Shown: positions 1 through 8,320 of the stretch, one piece after another
Numbering within the stretch: position 1 is the stretch's first letter
How the letters are laid out: each line of letters starts with the position of its first letter
Assembly: GCF_005405545.1 (NCBI RefSeq)
Contig: NZ_BJEG01000007.1
Span: 1 to 64,000 of the forward strand
Direction of reading: 5' to 3'
DNA length: 64,000 nt
From: Weissella hellenica
Lineage (GTDB): Bacteria; Bacillota; Bacilli; Lactobacillales; Lactobacillaceae
Notes under the pieces: generated by a model
Told to the model about the DNA's origin: nothing
The model's input: the letters and a program-made list of their open reading frames with translations, nothing else
Databases searched by the model: none
Program-made: the position numbers and the translations under genes

Positions 1-76
1 GAACACAGTAGTTAAGCTCAGTAGCGCCAAAAGTAGTTGGAGGATCGCCTCCTGCGAGGATAGGACGTCGCGATGC
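1..76 (+). rRNA. rrf: 5S ribosomal RNA, 3' part
   Basis: The first 76 bases match the 3' two thirds of a Gram-positive 5S rRNA: the GAACACAGTAGTTAAGCTC helix/loop, the GTAGTTGGAGGATCGCCTCC hairpin and the closing TAGGACGTCGCGATGC. The 5' part lies outside the window, so an rRNA operon ends here. A terminator follows directly and no tRNA gene comes after it. Confidence 0.93.
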
Positions 77-82
77 AAAGTA

Positions 83-116
83 AAAAGGGTTCACAGTAAA
101 ATGTGAGCCCTTTTTT
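83..116 (+). terminator. Intrinsic terminator of the rRNA operon
   Basis: AAAAGGGTTCACA pairs with TGTGAGCCCTTTT (one G-U pair) around a 6-nt loop and runs into T6, a few bases after the 5S 3' end. Confidence 0.9.
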
Positions 117-163
117 GTGTACAAAAAAAGATAATAACGTCTTTATAAAGAGGAGGTAACGTG

Positions 164-1456
164 ATGAAAATTCATGACAAATCTTTATTATATGGTCGAT
201 ATGTAGTTTGCACAAAAGACAATATTCATGCACTACCAAGTGATGCGACAATTTTTCCGGCTATCTTAAATGGGCAGTGTACACGATGTCAAAGTGAAAT
301 TTTAAAGGTATGGGAATTACCCAACAATGTTAGCTATTGCTGGGGGTGTGAAAAAATGGGGCGAATTACATCGAATGATTATTTAGTAACTTTAGCAGAT
401 CCAAACAATTTTAAGCACAGTGAAAGTCCTTGCATTTGGAAAGGAAAATTAACACCATCGCAAGAATCAGTTTCTAAACAACAATTAATTGCTTTAGAAA
501 AAAATATTTCTCATTTGACTTATGCAGTAACGGGAGCTGGTAAAACAGAAATGTTATTTCCAATGATAACCAAGGCAATCCAAGATAATATGCGTATTGC
601 GATCGTAGCTCCCCGTATTGATGTCGTCATTGAATTAAAAAAACGGATACAAGATACATTTAGAATCCCATTTGTAACCTTATATGGTGGTAGTACAGAT
701 GAATATTATTATACACAATTAGTAATTGCAACGACACATCAATTGATGGCTTTCAAAGAAGCATTTGATGTTATTGTACTTGATGAAGTAGATGCATTCC
801 CATATGCAGAAAATACGATGTTAAATTATGCTACAGAGCAAGCTTTGAAAAAAACAGGAATTAAATTTTATTTGACTGCTACTTTAAATCGACACTTAAA
901 AAAGTTAGTAAAACAGGGGGTAATAGCATTTTCAACGTTACCGCGACGGTTTCATGGATATGAGTTACCGAATATAACAATTAAAATCATACAAAATTGG
1001 CGCCGTAAATTACCAGTTAAAATGATTAAACATATAACGTATTTAAAACAAACTAAAATTAAATTTTTATTATTTGTGCCTGAGGTAGCAGATGTTGAAA
1101 GGGTGGTAACACAATTAAAACATACGGGTATTAATGTATTAGGTACTTATGCGACAGATGAAAAACGATTAGAAAAAGTTCAAGCCATGCGTGATAAACA
1201 AATTGATGGTTTGATCACAACAACTATCTTAGAACGTGGGGTAACTTTTAAAGGAATTGATGTTTTAATTCTTGGCGGAGATGAAAATATTTTTACAGTA
1301 ACGACATTAATTCAAATTACCGGTCGCTGTGGTCGTAGTTTAGAAAGGCCAACAGGAACCGTTACCGTATATGCCAGAGAGAAAACAAAGCAACTTATGA
1401 CTGCTAAAGCAGAAATAAATTATTTAAATATATTGGGTAAGAAATATGATGTGTGA
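164..1456 (+). CDS. comFA: ComFA, competence DNA-uptake helicase/translocase
   Basis: Superfamily 2 ATPase of late competence that powers transport of single-stranded DNA across the membrane with ComEC and ComFC. Visible features of the 430-residue protein: a four-cysteine zinc site in two CxxC pairs (C39/C42 and C59/C62), a Walker A VTGAGKTE near 122-129, a DEVD Walker B near 207-210, a TATLNR motif, and a C-terminal helicase domain ending in TGRCGRS. AGGAGG at 151-156 fits the ATG at 164 (7-nt gap) better than the GTG at 161. The stop overlaps the start of comFC, the usual two-gene operon. The gene is intact, which suggests retained competence machinery. Confidence 0.93.
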   Translation: MKIHDKSLLYGRYVVCTKDNIHALPSDATIFPAILNGQCTRCQSEILKVWELPNNVSYCWGCEKMGRITSNDYLVTLADPNNFKHSESPCIWKGKLTPSQESVSKQQLIALEKNISHLTYAVTGAGKTEMLFPMITKAIQDNMRIAIVAPRIDVVIELKKRIQDTFRIPFVTLYGGSTDEYYYTQLVIATTHQLMAFKEAFDVIVLDEVDAFPYAENTMLNYATEQALKKTGIKFYLTATLNRHLKKLVKQGVIAFSTLPRRFHGYELPNITIKIIQNWRRKLPVKMIKHITYLKQTKIKFLLFVPEVADVERVVTQLKHTGINVLGTYATDEKRLEKVQAMRDKQIDGLITTTILERGVTFKGIDVLILGGDENIFTVTTLIQITGRCGRSLERPTGTVTVYAREKTKQLMTAKAEINYLNILGKKYDV

Positions 1457-2123
1457 ATTATGCCAACAAGTTATTAAAAATGATTGGAATTTAAATATGT
1501 TATTTAATTTATCGTTAGTTAAACAAGATATAATCTGCCAGGAGTGTTGGAATGAATTTGAAATGATTAATCCCATAACCGGATGTCTAGAGTGTCAGAT
1601 AAAGATAAACCAAGAATATTGCCAAGATTGCTTACAATGGTTTAAACAAGGCTATCCAAAAATTAAAAATCAAGCTTTATTTAAATATAATTTTAAAATG
1701 AAAGAATATTTTAAAAGCTATAAGTTTAGTGGTGGCTATCATTTACGTCTGGTTTTTAAAGATGTAATACAACAGAAATTAGCAACGATGGATGTTGATC
1801 AGATCGTGCCGATTCCAGTTACAGATAAAACATATGCACAACGAGGCTTTAATCAAGTTGTTGGTCGGTTAGAAGACTTAACATTTGCAGAATTACTAGA
1901 ATGTCGTTATTCTAATAAAAAGGTACAGTCACAAAAGAATCGACAGGAACGTCTAAAAACGGAACAACCATTTCAACTGGCTGTTTCTCAGGCATATATC
2001 TGTAATCAAAAGATTTGTTTAGTGGATGATATCTATACTACTGGTCGCACTTTACGCCATGCAGCACAATGCTTATTAGATGCTGGTGCACGAGATGTAA
2101 CGTCAATAACGTTAGCACGATAA
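1446..2123 (+). CDS. comFC: ComFC, phosphoribosyltransferase-like competence protein
   Basis: ComF-family protein of 225 residues that partners ComFA in DNA uptake. It has an N-terminal zinc-ribbon-like region with several CxxC pairs (CELC, CQEC, CLEC, CQDC) and a C-terminal phosphoribosyltransferase fold with the PRPP-loop signature CLVDDIYTTGRTL. The start overlaps the comFA stop by 11 nt, which points to translational coupling. The length is normal for the family. Confidence 0.92.
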   Translation: MMCELCQQVIKNDWNLNMLFNLSLVKQDIICQECWNEFEMINPITGCLECQIKINQEYCQDCLQWFKQGYPKIKNQALFKYNFKMKEYFKSYKFSGGYHLRLVFKDVIQQKLATMDVDQIVPIPVTDKTYAQRGFNQVVGRLEDLTFAELLECRYSNKKVQSQKNRQERLKTEQPFQLAVSQAYICNQKICLVDDIYTTGRTLRHAAQCLLDAGARDVTSITLAR

Positions 2124-2170
2124 TGATACCAATTAAATGATAACGCTTTCTTTTTTTATTATTAATGTGT

Positions 2171-2275
2171 TACAATATAACTACCGGAGGGATACAAATT
2201 TAAAACTTCGGTAGGGTAAGATATAGATTTTGGGGATTAATATCTTGCAAATTCAGTTAGACAGGAGACGGGATT
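2171..2275 (+). promoter_or_regulatory. hpf promoter -10 and leader hairpin
   Basis: A TACAAT -10 box (2171-2176) follows comFC. The leader contains a hairpin CTACCGGAG (2181-2189) with CTTCGGTAG (2206-2214). AGGAG at 2263-2267 is the ribosome binding site. The -35 is poor, so the promoter is tentative; the hairpin is seen directly. Confidence 0.5.
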
Positions 2276-2836
2276 ATGCTAGAATTTAAGGTACGTGGTG
2301 AGAATATTGAAATCACTGATGCAATGTCAGAGTACATCGAAAAGCGTGTTTCACGTTTAGAACGTTACTTGAACACAGAAGCTAATTATATTGCTCGTGT
2401 TAATGTACGCTCATACAAAGAAGGTACTTTTAAGACAGAAGTAACTATTCAATTACCATATTTATTGTTACGTGCAGAAGATACACAAACAGATATGTAC
2501 CAAACTGTTGATTTTGTTTCTGAGAAATTAGAACGTCAAATTCGTAAGTACAAGACTAAGGTTAACCGTAAGTCTCGCGAAAAGGGTTACAAGGGATTAG
2601 AAAATACTGATTTCATGGTTGAACCTGAAGCGACTGATGACGAGTCAGAAGACGGATTGAACATTGTACGTACAAAGCATGTTGATTTGAAGCCAATGGA
2701 TGTTGAAGAGGCTGTTCTTCAAATGGAATTGTTAGGCCACGAATTCTTCATTTTCCAAGATGCTGAGACTGATTTACCAGCAGTTGTTTACAAGCGTCGA
2801 GATGGTAAATATGCATTAATTGATACATTAAATTAA
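2276..2836 (+). CDS. hpf: Ribosome hibernation promoting factor, long form
   Basis: Long-form HPF that dimerises 70S ribosomes into inactive 100S particles in stationary phase or stress. The 186-residue protein has an N-terminal S30AE/YfiA domain (LEFKVRGENIEITDAMSEYI, then basic KTKVNRKSREKG near 95-107), an acidic linker near 120-130, and a C-terminal dimerisation domain (HVDLKPMDVEEAVLQMELLG, FFIFQDAET). A single-gene unit with a leader hairpin and a downstream terminator. The comFC-hpf order is common in lactobacilli. Confidence 0.95.
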   Translation: MLEFKVRGENIEITDAMSEYIEKRVSRLERYLNTEANYIARVNVRSYKEGTFKTEVTIQLPYLLLRAEDTQTDMYQTVDFVSEKLERQIRKYKTKVNRKSREKGYKGLENTDFMVEPEATDDESEDGLNIVRTKHVDLKPMDVEEAVLQMELLGHEFFIFQDAETDLPAVVYKRRDGKYALIDTLN

Positions 2837-2902
2837 GAATAAATATTGTATAATTTAAGATAGGAAATTTAAATCATACAATTAATTAAATTGAAACGAT
2901 TG

Positions 2903-2929
2903 AGACTGGGGATTTTTCCTAGTCTTTTT
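2903..2929 (+). terminator. Intrinsic terminator after hpf
   Basis: AGACTGGGGA pairs with TTTCCTAGTCT (with G-U pairs), followed by T5. A TATAAT-like element at about 2848-2853 lies upstream of it, so it could also act as an attenuator in the leader of the next gene, whose ribosome binding site begins 7 nt after the T-run. Confidence 0.7.
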
Positions 2930-2945
2930 GTATTATAGGAGAAAA

Positions 2946-3395
2946 ATGATGCCCAAGAAAAAATTTATTACGATGCAACAATACAGTGTCTTATTAGGCG
3001 GGGATATTGAAGCCATTGAAGAAGCTGGTAATCATGTTGCACCTTATTTTGAAAAATTAGATGAGGCAATAAAAGCTAATAGAATTTCAGAGTTGTCAGA
3101 TCAAGAATTTTTAGAAATAGCAACAGAGTTTGAAAACACGGTAGAAGTGTATCAAGACGTTGTAGAAAAATTAAATCGTATGTCAGCTCCGGTTAGATTT
3201 ATTGGGGCTCACAAGAACATACAACAATTATTTACAGCATATACAAGTGCAACTAAGATGATGGCTGATTCTTTAGATACTAAAACAAAACAGGTTGAGC
3301 TAACGGCGTTTAAACAATCAGAAAAAGATCAAGATGTCTATTTAGATAAGTTCTTTGCGCAAGTTCGACGTATTTTTACTATGGGAACAAAATAA
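2946..3395 (+). CDS. Unknown helical protein upstream of tex
   Basis: About 149 residues, not recognised. The sequence is predicted mostly helical, with no membrane segment or signal peptide and no cysteine. Acidic stretches (SDQEFLEIATEFENTVEVYQ) alternate with basic ones. AGGAG at 2937-2941 serves ATG 2946 or the adjacent ATG 2949. The stop is 1 nt before the tex start, so the two genes are probably translationally coupled and co-transcribed, which hints at an RNA or transcription related role. That hint is inference only. Confidence 0.75.
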   Translation: MMPKKKFITMQQYSVLLGGDIEAIEEAGNHVAPYFEKLDEAIKANRISELSDQEFLEIATEFENTVEVYQDVVEKLNRMSAPVRFIGAHKNIQQLFTAYTSATKMMADSLDTKTKQVELTAFKQSEKDQDVYLDKFFAQVRRIFTMGTK

Positions 3396-3396
3396 A

Positions 3397-5583
3397 ATGG
3401 CAGATTTAGACCAAACGAATGATATAATAACGATTAACGTGCCACAAAAAGTGGGTGAGCAACTAACATTGCCTACAAAAAAAGTGCAAGCAGTGACCGA
3501 CTTATTGAACGATGGGAATACGGTGCCGTTTATTGCTCGATATCGTAAAGAAGCAACGGGTAATTTAGATGAAGTCCAAATTCGTGATATTCAAACCGTT
3601 ACCAAACAATTAACTGAAATCCAAAATCGTAAACAAACGGTTTATAAAGCAATTAGTGAACAAAAAATGATGACACAATCGCTCAATAAAGCGATCGTAG
3701 CAGCAGATTCTCTACAAAAAATTGAAGATATTTATTTACCTTATAAGAAAAAACGACAAACAAAAGCAACTGTTGCCAAAGAGGCAGGACTGATGCTATT
3801 TGCGCAGTTAATCCAAACCATTCCAGATGTTGATTTGAAATCGGAAGCGATGCAATATGTTAATCCAGCAAAAGATTTAAATACTAGTGAAGATGTTTTT
3901 GCAGGAGTGCATGAAATTTTTGCAGAAGTGATTGGGGAAAATGCAGGGCTTCGTGATTGGGTACGTCAATTTACTTATAAAAATGGTCATTTGGCATCTA
4001 AATTAAAGCGTGGTGCTGATAAAAAAGATGAGCAAGGGGTATTTGAATTATATTATGAGTTTGATACGCCTTTAAAAAAGGTACAAAATCATCAAGTTTT
4101 AGCAATTAATCGTGGTGAAAGTGAAAGCGTATTATCAGGTAATATTACTACTGATGAGGAAGCGATTAATCGCTACTTTAAATTCCGCTTAGTTGGGACT
4201 AAAACAGGGTTAGCTGCCGATATTTTGAATACAGCGGCTATGGATGCCTATAAAAGGTTTATTAAACCAGCTATTGTACGTGAAATTAGAAAAGATTTGT
4301 TTACGCAGGCCAGTCAAGACGCAATTAAAATTTTTGGGACTAACTTATATCATTTATTAATGGCAGCCCCATTACGAGGACAAGTTGTATTGGGATTTGA
4401 TCCGGGAATTCGTACGGGTTCAAAGTTAGCTGTTGTAGATAAAGCCGGTCAATTTTTGGATAAAGCGGTCATCTATCCGCATAAGGCCCCAAAATATAAT
4501 CCAAAAGATGCACGGGATACAATAATTAAGTTAGTTAATAAATATGATGTGTCATTGGTTGCTATTGGTAATGGGACGGCTTCACGTGAATCACAGCAAT
4601 TTATTGTTGATATTATAAAAAAAGATTTGCCAAATCTACGTTATGTAGTTGTTAATGAAGCTGGTGCATCAGTCTATTCGGCTAGTGATGTCGCACGATC
4701 TGAATTTCCGGAATTACCGGTAGAACAACGATCAGCTATTTCGATTGCTCGTCGTATACAAGATGCTATGGCTGAATTAATTAAGATAGATCCACAAGCT
4801 GTGGGGGTTGGCCAATATCAACACGATTTACCAACTAAAGAGCTATCTCTGGAATTAGATCACGTATTAGAAACAGCAGTTAATCAAGTCGGGGTTAACT
4901 TAAATACTGCGTCACCACAATTGTTAACTCATATTGCAGGCTTAACGAGTACCACAGCCAATAACATTGTGACATACCGTAATGAAAATGGGAGTTTTAG
5001 GGCACGGACTGAGTTAAAAAAAGTTGCAAAACTGGGCCCTAAAGCATATGAACAAGCAGCAGGATTCTTACGGATTCCCAGTGGTAAAAATGTGTTTGAT
5101 AATACTGATATTCATCCGGAATCATATAAAATTGCTGAACAGATTTGTCTGGAGGCAGGTGTTGAAGATTTGGGACCACATGCTGCAGAAAAATTGCGTC
5201 AACTAGATACACATTCCTTTGCGCAAAAAATTAATGTCGGCTATCCCACGTTGCATGATATTATTGACTCATTGATTACACCCGGTCGAGATTTACGTGA
5301 TGATGCTCCAATGGCAACATTAAGATCGGACGTGTTGACGATGGATGATTTGCAAGTTGGTATGCAACTGCAGGGTACAGTGCGTAATGTCGTGGATTTT
5401 GGCGCTTTTGTGGATATTGGTGTTCATGAAGATGGCCTGGTGCATATTTCAAAACTTTCAAAAGCACATGTAAAAAATCCACATGCTGTGGTTGCTGTTG
5501 GCGATATTGTCACAGTCTGGGTGACTGAAATTGATAAAAAAAGACAACGTATTGGGTTGTCAATGATTGAGGCAAATAATTAA
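3397..5583 (+). CDS. tex: Tex, S1-domain RNA-binding transcription accessory protein
   Basis: Tex-family nucleic-acid-binding protein, 728 residues. Domains in order: N-terminal helical region with VPFIARYRKEATGNLDE, a YqgF/RNase H-like domain (VLGFDPGIRTGSKLAVVD), helix-hairpin-helix repeats (VNLNTASPQLLTHIAGL and later copies), and a C-terminal S1 domain (GMQLQGTVRNVVDFGAFVDIG). The ATG at 3397 begins MADLDQTND just after the upstream stop; an in-frame start at 3355 would overlap the upstream gene and adds residues unlike the family. A strong terminator follows. Confidence 0.95.
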   Translation: MADLDQTNDIITINVPQKVGEQLTLPTKKVQAVTDLLNDGNTVPFIARYRKEATGNLDEVQIRDIQTVTKQLTEIQNRKQTVYKAISEQKMMTQSLNKAIVAADSLQKIEDIYLPYKKKRQTKATVAKEAGLMLFAQLIQTIPDVDLKSEAMQYVNPAKDLNTSEDVFAGVHEIFAEVIGENAGLRDWVRQFTYKNGHLASKLKRGADKKDEQGVFELYYEFDTPLKKVQNHQVLAINRGESESVLSGNITTDEEAINRYFKFRLVGTKTGLAADILNTAAMDAYKRFIKPAIVREIRKDLFTQASQDAIKIFGTNLYHLLMAAPLRGQVVLGFDPGIRTGSKLAVVDKAGQFLDKAVIYPHKAPKYNPKDARDTIIKLVNKYDVSLVAIGNGTASRESQQFIVDIIKKDLPNLRYVVVNEAGASVYSASDVARSEFPELPVEQRSAISIARRIQDAMAELIKIDPQAVGVGQYQHDLPTKELSLELDHVLETAVNQVGVNLNTASPQLLTHIAGLTSTTANNIVTYRNENGSFRARTELKKVAKLGPKAYEQAAGFLRIPSGKNVFDNTDIHPESYKIAEQICLEAGVEDLGPHAAEKLRQLDTHSFAQKINVGYPTLHDIIDSLITPGRDLRDDAPMATLRSDVLTMDDLQVGMQLQGTVRNVVDFGAFVDIGVHEDGLVHISKLSKAHVKNPHAVVAVGDIVTVWVTEIDKKRQRIGLSMIEANN

Positions 5584-5618
5584 AAAAATTGGGACATTTT
5601 CTTTTGTCCCAATTTTTT
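5584..5618 (+). terminator. Intrinsic terminator of tex
   Basis: AAAATTGGGACA pairs with TGTCCCAATTTT, then T-run. Confidence 0.9.
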
Positions 5619-5707
5619 GTTCAGGATAAATAACGTCATTAAGTGAAAGTTAGGCGGTTGCATGTACTGCAGATATTTGCTAACATTATTTACGTATTAA
5701 TAGTGAA

Positions 5708-5791
5708 GCGAATGTGGCGGAATTGGCAGACGCGCAGGACTAAGGATCCTGTGGTAGAAATACCGTGAGGGTTCGACCCCCTTCGTTCGCA
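5708..5791 (+). tRNA. tRNA-Leu (anticodon AAG)
   Basis: An 84-nt type II tRNA with long variable arm. The acceptor GCGAATG pairs with CGTTCGC, discriminator A5791. The anticodon stem CAGGA/TCCTG holds the loop CTAAGGA, so the anticodon reads AAG (CUU codons). The T arm is GAGGGTTCGACCCCC. CCA is not encoded. A34 is uncommon outside tRNA-Arg(ACG). Confidence 0.95.
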
Positions 5792-5810
5792 TATTGATGA
5801 TTTTAAGAAA

Positions 5811-5854
5811 CCCTTGTTATATTAACGAAACGTTGATATAACAAGGGCTTTGTT
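5811..5854 (+). terminator. Intrinsic terminator after tRNA-Leu
   Basis: Perfect 12-bp stem CCCTTGTTATAT / ATATAACAAGGG followed by CTTTGTTT. Confidence 0.85.
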
Positions 5855-5951
5855 TATTAGGAGATACTGTTTTTTCTGATAACTAATTATTAAATATTAT
5901 TATTTACTAAAACATTTGCTACAAATTTACTGTTTTAAAATTAGCAAAAAA

Positions 5952-6134
5952 TTACATGTTAATGGCGTTGTAAGTCAAGATAACCGCACCAATAATGAAT
6001 AAGACACTGCCCCAAATAATTTGAGTGATGACACTTTTATCACCAAAGTATAAGCGAATAAGTGGGGCACTATTACCTAGTATTAAGATTAAAAGTCCTA
6101 ATATCACAACTGCCAAACCAATTAATCCAAGCAT
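5952..6134 (-). CDS. Small two-helix membrane protein
   Basis: A 60-residue protein with two hydrophobic helices (about residues 3-21 and 38-56) separated by a short loop with Arg, Asp and Lys. The start is supported by GGAGG 6 nt upstream of the ATG on the minus strand, which makes this more than a chance frame. It stands alone between two tRNA units and is the only minus-strand gene in the first 26 kb. Function unknown. Confidence 0.75.
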   Translation of the reverse strand: MLGLIGLAVVILGLLILILGNSAPLIRLYFGDKSVITQIIWGSVLFIIGAVILTYNAINM

Positions 6135-6285
6135 ATTTTTCCTCCAAAAAACAAATTAAACCATTTTGATATGTCATTATACAACAAAATGTTTTTTATC
6201 TCGTTATTAATGTGATATTATAATACTCGAATTATGATATTTTTGTAAATAGAAAGATATCTATGCTGAATCAATTAAAAAAGTG

Positions 6286-6314
6286 TTGACATGTTTGACT
6301 TAAAAAGGTAAGAT
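6286..6314 (+). promoter_or_regulatory. Sigma-A promoter of the tRNA cluster
   Basis: TTGACA (6286-6291), 17-bp spacer, TAAGAT (6309-6314), 35 nt before the first tRNA. Confidence 0.85.
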
Positions 6315-6348
6315 ATTCTTTGTGGTTGTGTTAATCAATTACATACAT

Positions 6349-6438
6349 GGAGATATACCCAAGTCTGGCTGAAGGGAACGGTCTTGAAAACCGTCAGGTC
6401 GGGAAACCGGCGCGTGGGTTCGAATCCCCCTATCTCCT
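6349..6438 (+). tRNA. tRNA-Ser (anticodon UGA), copy 1
   Basis: A 90-nt type II tRNA. The acceptor GGAGATA pairs with TATCTCC; discriminator is T6438 and CCA is not encoded. Anticodon loop CTTGAAA reads UGA. The T stem GTGGG/CCCCC carries a U-C mismatch at its second pair, absent from copy 2 downstream. Confidence 0.93.
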
Positions 6439-6471
6439 TAAACATTATTAAATGTTTTATTTTAATATTAT

Positions 6472-6545
6472 AGCGGGTTGGAGCAGTCTGGTAGCTCGTC
6501 GGGCCCATAACCCGAAGGTCGTAGGTTCAAATCCTACACCCGCAA
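6472..6545 (+). tRNA. Initiator tRNA-fMet (CAU)
   Basis: A 74-nt initiator-type tRNA. Acceptor pairs 2-7 are GCGGGT/ACCCGC; position 1 (A) faces A72 and cannot pair, the initiator hallmark. The anticodon stem carries three G-C pairs (GGG/CCC) and the D stem has A11-U24. The anticodon loop reads CCCATAA, so position 33 is C instead of the near-universal U. CCA is not encoded. Confidence 0.94.
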
Positions 6546-6550
6546 TTAAT

Positions 6551-6640
6551 GGAGATGTACCCAAGTCTGGCTGAAGGGAACGGTCTTGAAAACCGTCAGG
6601 TCGGGAAACCGGCGCGAGGGTTCGAATCCCTCCATCTCCT
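6551..6640 (+). tRNA. tRNA-Ser (anticodon UGA), copy 2
   Basis: 90 nt, nearly identical to the copy at 6349. The acceptor GGAGATG/CATCTCC changes both sides compared with copy 1, and the T stem GAGGG/CCCTC is fully paired. The discriminator is again T. Probably the functional reference copy of a tandem duplication around tRNA-fMet. Confidence 0.94.
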
Positions 6641-6648
6641 TTTTTAAG

Positions 6649-6679
6649 ATAACCGTGTCCCTTGGACACGGTTATTTTT
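6649..6679 (+). terminator. Intrinsic terminator of the tRNA cluster
   Basis: Perfect 12-bp stem ATAACCGTGTCC / GGACACGGTTAT plus T5. Confidence 0.92.
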
Positions 6680-6719
6680 ATAATCATGACATTTTCTAAG
6701 TATGCGAGGGGTTTAATAT

Positions 6720-8309
6720 ATGCCGGTACGTAAAATTCGATATTACCAATACGCAATCGTGATGTTTATGTTAGCGTTGTTAGCTGTTATTTTTTTACCA
6801 ACGCTATTAAATACATCGCCGTTAGTGACAGCGCATATTAACCACTTGATAATGACGCTGTTTGGGTTAGGCGCTGTAATGATTGTGTATTTAGACGATC
6901 GTATGATAAAACAAGCATTATATCAAAGTAAACAAATGAAGACGGTGACTTTATGGTTGCCAATTTTGGGGCAAACAATTTGGTACCTAGTTGTATTGTG
7001 GATTTATCTTATAAACCTAAAAGACCATGCCATGTGGACGATGACGCTACCAATGCTATTTTTGGGTATGTCATTCATGATGGGGTCACTAGGTTTATTA
7101 CAACGAGAGACTTTGTCAATTATTGTTAATGAACCAATGAAAAAAACGACACATCGATTGAATATCATGACTGTATTTTTAGCCATCTATGCGTTATTAT
7201 TTTTTGGCTTGACTGCTAGTTGGGTATATGGTTTAACAATAATGGTGTCAGTATTAATAATAGCTGATGCAAATTGGCCAGCATTATGGGCTGGATGGCA
7301 TCGAGAAACAAGTTTAGATGATTTACCAGCACAAGGTATTAACTTTAAAGACGTTCGTGTTATTGAAAAATTGCATAATGTATCAACGATTGTGACTGAA
7401 AAAAGAGGGGTCTTAACCCATGATAGTGTAACTGTTCATTCTATTTTGTCATTAGATGAACGTTATAGTGACTTTGATATATTAGGACTGGCAACAGGTA
7501 TACTAGCGTTAGAGCCTAAATCTGGTTTATCACAGGCGATTATTAAATACGCTGAAGACCACACAATTTTCCCCTCAACAGCTTCTGAACCTGAAATTTT
7601 ATTCGGTGCAGGTGTGAGAGGTGTCGTTTTCAATGAACGTTTTGCTGTATTATCTGCTTCTCAGACATTGGCAGAAGGTTATGCTGTTGACGAAGAAGCA
7701 TTAGCAACTTATAAAAGTTTGGGTAATTCCGTAAGCTATGTTGTTGATAAATTACAAGTAATTGGTGTTATTACCTTTGGTGATACATTAAGTAAATCAT
7801 TAATTTCATTGAATGATTTTTTTATAAAACGTCATTTATCAGTTAAAATTGCTTCTGGTGATACGGTTGGTGCAACGGCACCGTTAAAAAAAATGATGTC
7901 TTCATTGACTGATATAAAGAGTGACTTGACTCCGGAAAATAAACAAGCACAATTAGATGAATGGTTAGCAAATAAAAATACGATGTTTGTAACTAACCAA
8001 GACAATTTACCTGAGGACACAGACGCAATTACAGTGGCTGTTAATCGACCTGATCTTAATGCAGATATTCATGTTGAAAAAATGACAGACTTGAAGAAAT
8101 TCTGGGCAACTGCAGATCGATTAATTCAGATAGATAAAAAGATGTTACGCTGGGCTAGTTTGCCAGTTATTATATTGTTATTATTAGCAGCTGGATTAGG
8201 TATATTTATTTCACCATGGTTGTATATTTCACCAATTATTGCAGTCATAATTCGTTATGTCATGAGTTATATGTTACGCTTGCAAATTAAAAATAAAAAA
8301 ATAAAGTAA
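6720..8309 (+). CDS. Catalytically degenerate P-type (P1B-like) ATPase homologue
   Basis: An intact 529-residue frame whose layout follows heavy-metal P1B ATPases but whose catalytic signatures are all altered. Six hydrophobic segments (about 10-30, 40-58, 75-98, 105-126, 147-168, 170-185) precede a cytoplasmic part and two C-terminal helices (about 480-515). The actuator domain between helices 4 and 5 is reduced to about 20 residues. Where the membrane CPC motif should be the sequence reads ADAN (182-185). The phosphorylation motif DKTGT is EKRGV (227-231), TGD is SGD (389-391), and GDGxND is replaced by TNQDNLPED near 425. GAGGGG at 6706-6711 supports the ATG. A membrane pseudo-enzyme with a structural or regulatory role is inferred; transport activity is unlikely. 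Confidence 0.75.
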   Translation: MPVRKIRYYQYAIVMFMLALLAVIFLPTLLNTSPLVTAHINHLIMTLFGLGAVMIVYLDDRMIKQALYQSKQMKTVTLWLPILGQTIWYLVVLWIYLINLKDHAMWTMTLPMLFLGMSFMMGSLGLLQRETLSIIVNEPMKKTTHRLNIMTVFLAIYALLFFGLTASWVYGLTIMVSVLIIADANWPALWAGWHRETSLDDLPAQGINFKDVRVIEKLHNVSTIVTEKRGVLTHDSVTVHSILSLDERYSDFDILGLATGILALEPKSGLSQAIIKYAEDHTIFPSTASEPEILFGAGVRGVVFNERFAVLSASQTLAEGYAVDEEALATYKSLGNSVSYVVDKLQVIGVITFGDTLSKSLISLNDFFIKRHLSVKIASGDTVGATAPLKKMMSSLTDIKSDLTPENKQAQLDEWLANKNTMFVTNQDNLPEDTDAITVAVNRPDLNADIHVEKMTDLKKFWATADRLIQIDKKMLRWASLPVIILLLLAAGLGIFISPWLYISPIIAVIIRYVMSYMLRLQIKNKKIK

Positions 8310-8320
8310 ATTGTACAGTT

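Noticed and set aside
6457-6756. A 99-codon minus-strand frame containing GGIRTLAPVSRPDGF- and GVGFEPTTFGL-like stretches
   Set aside because: It is the antisense of the tRNA-fMet and tRNA-Ser genes; such frames are a well-known spurious annotation.
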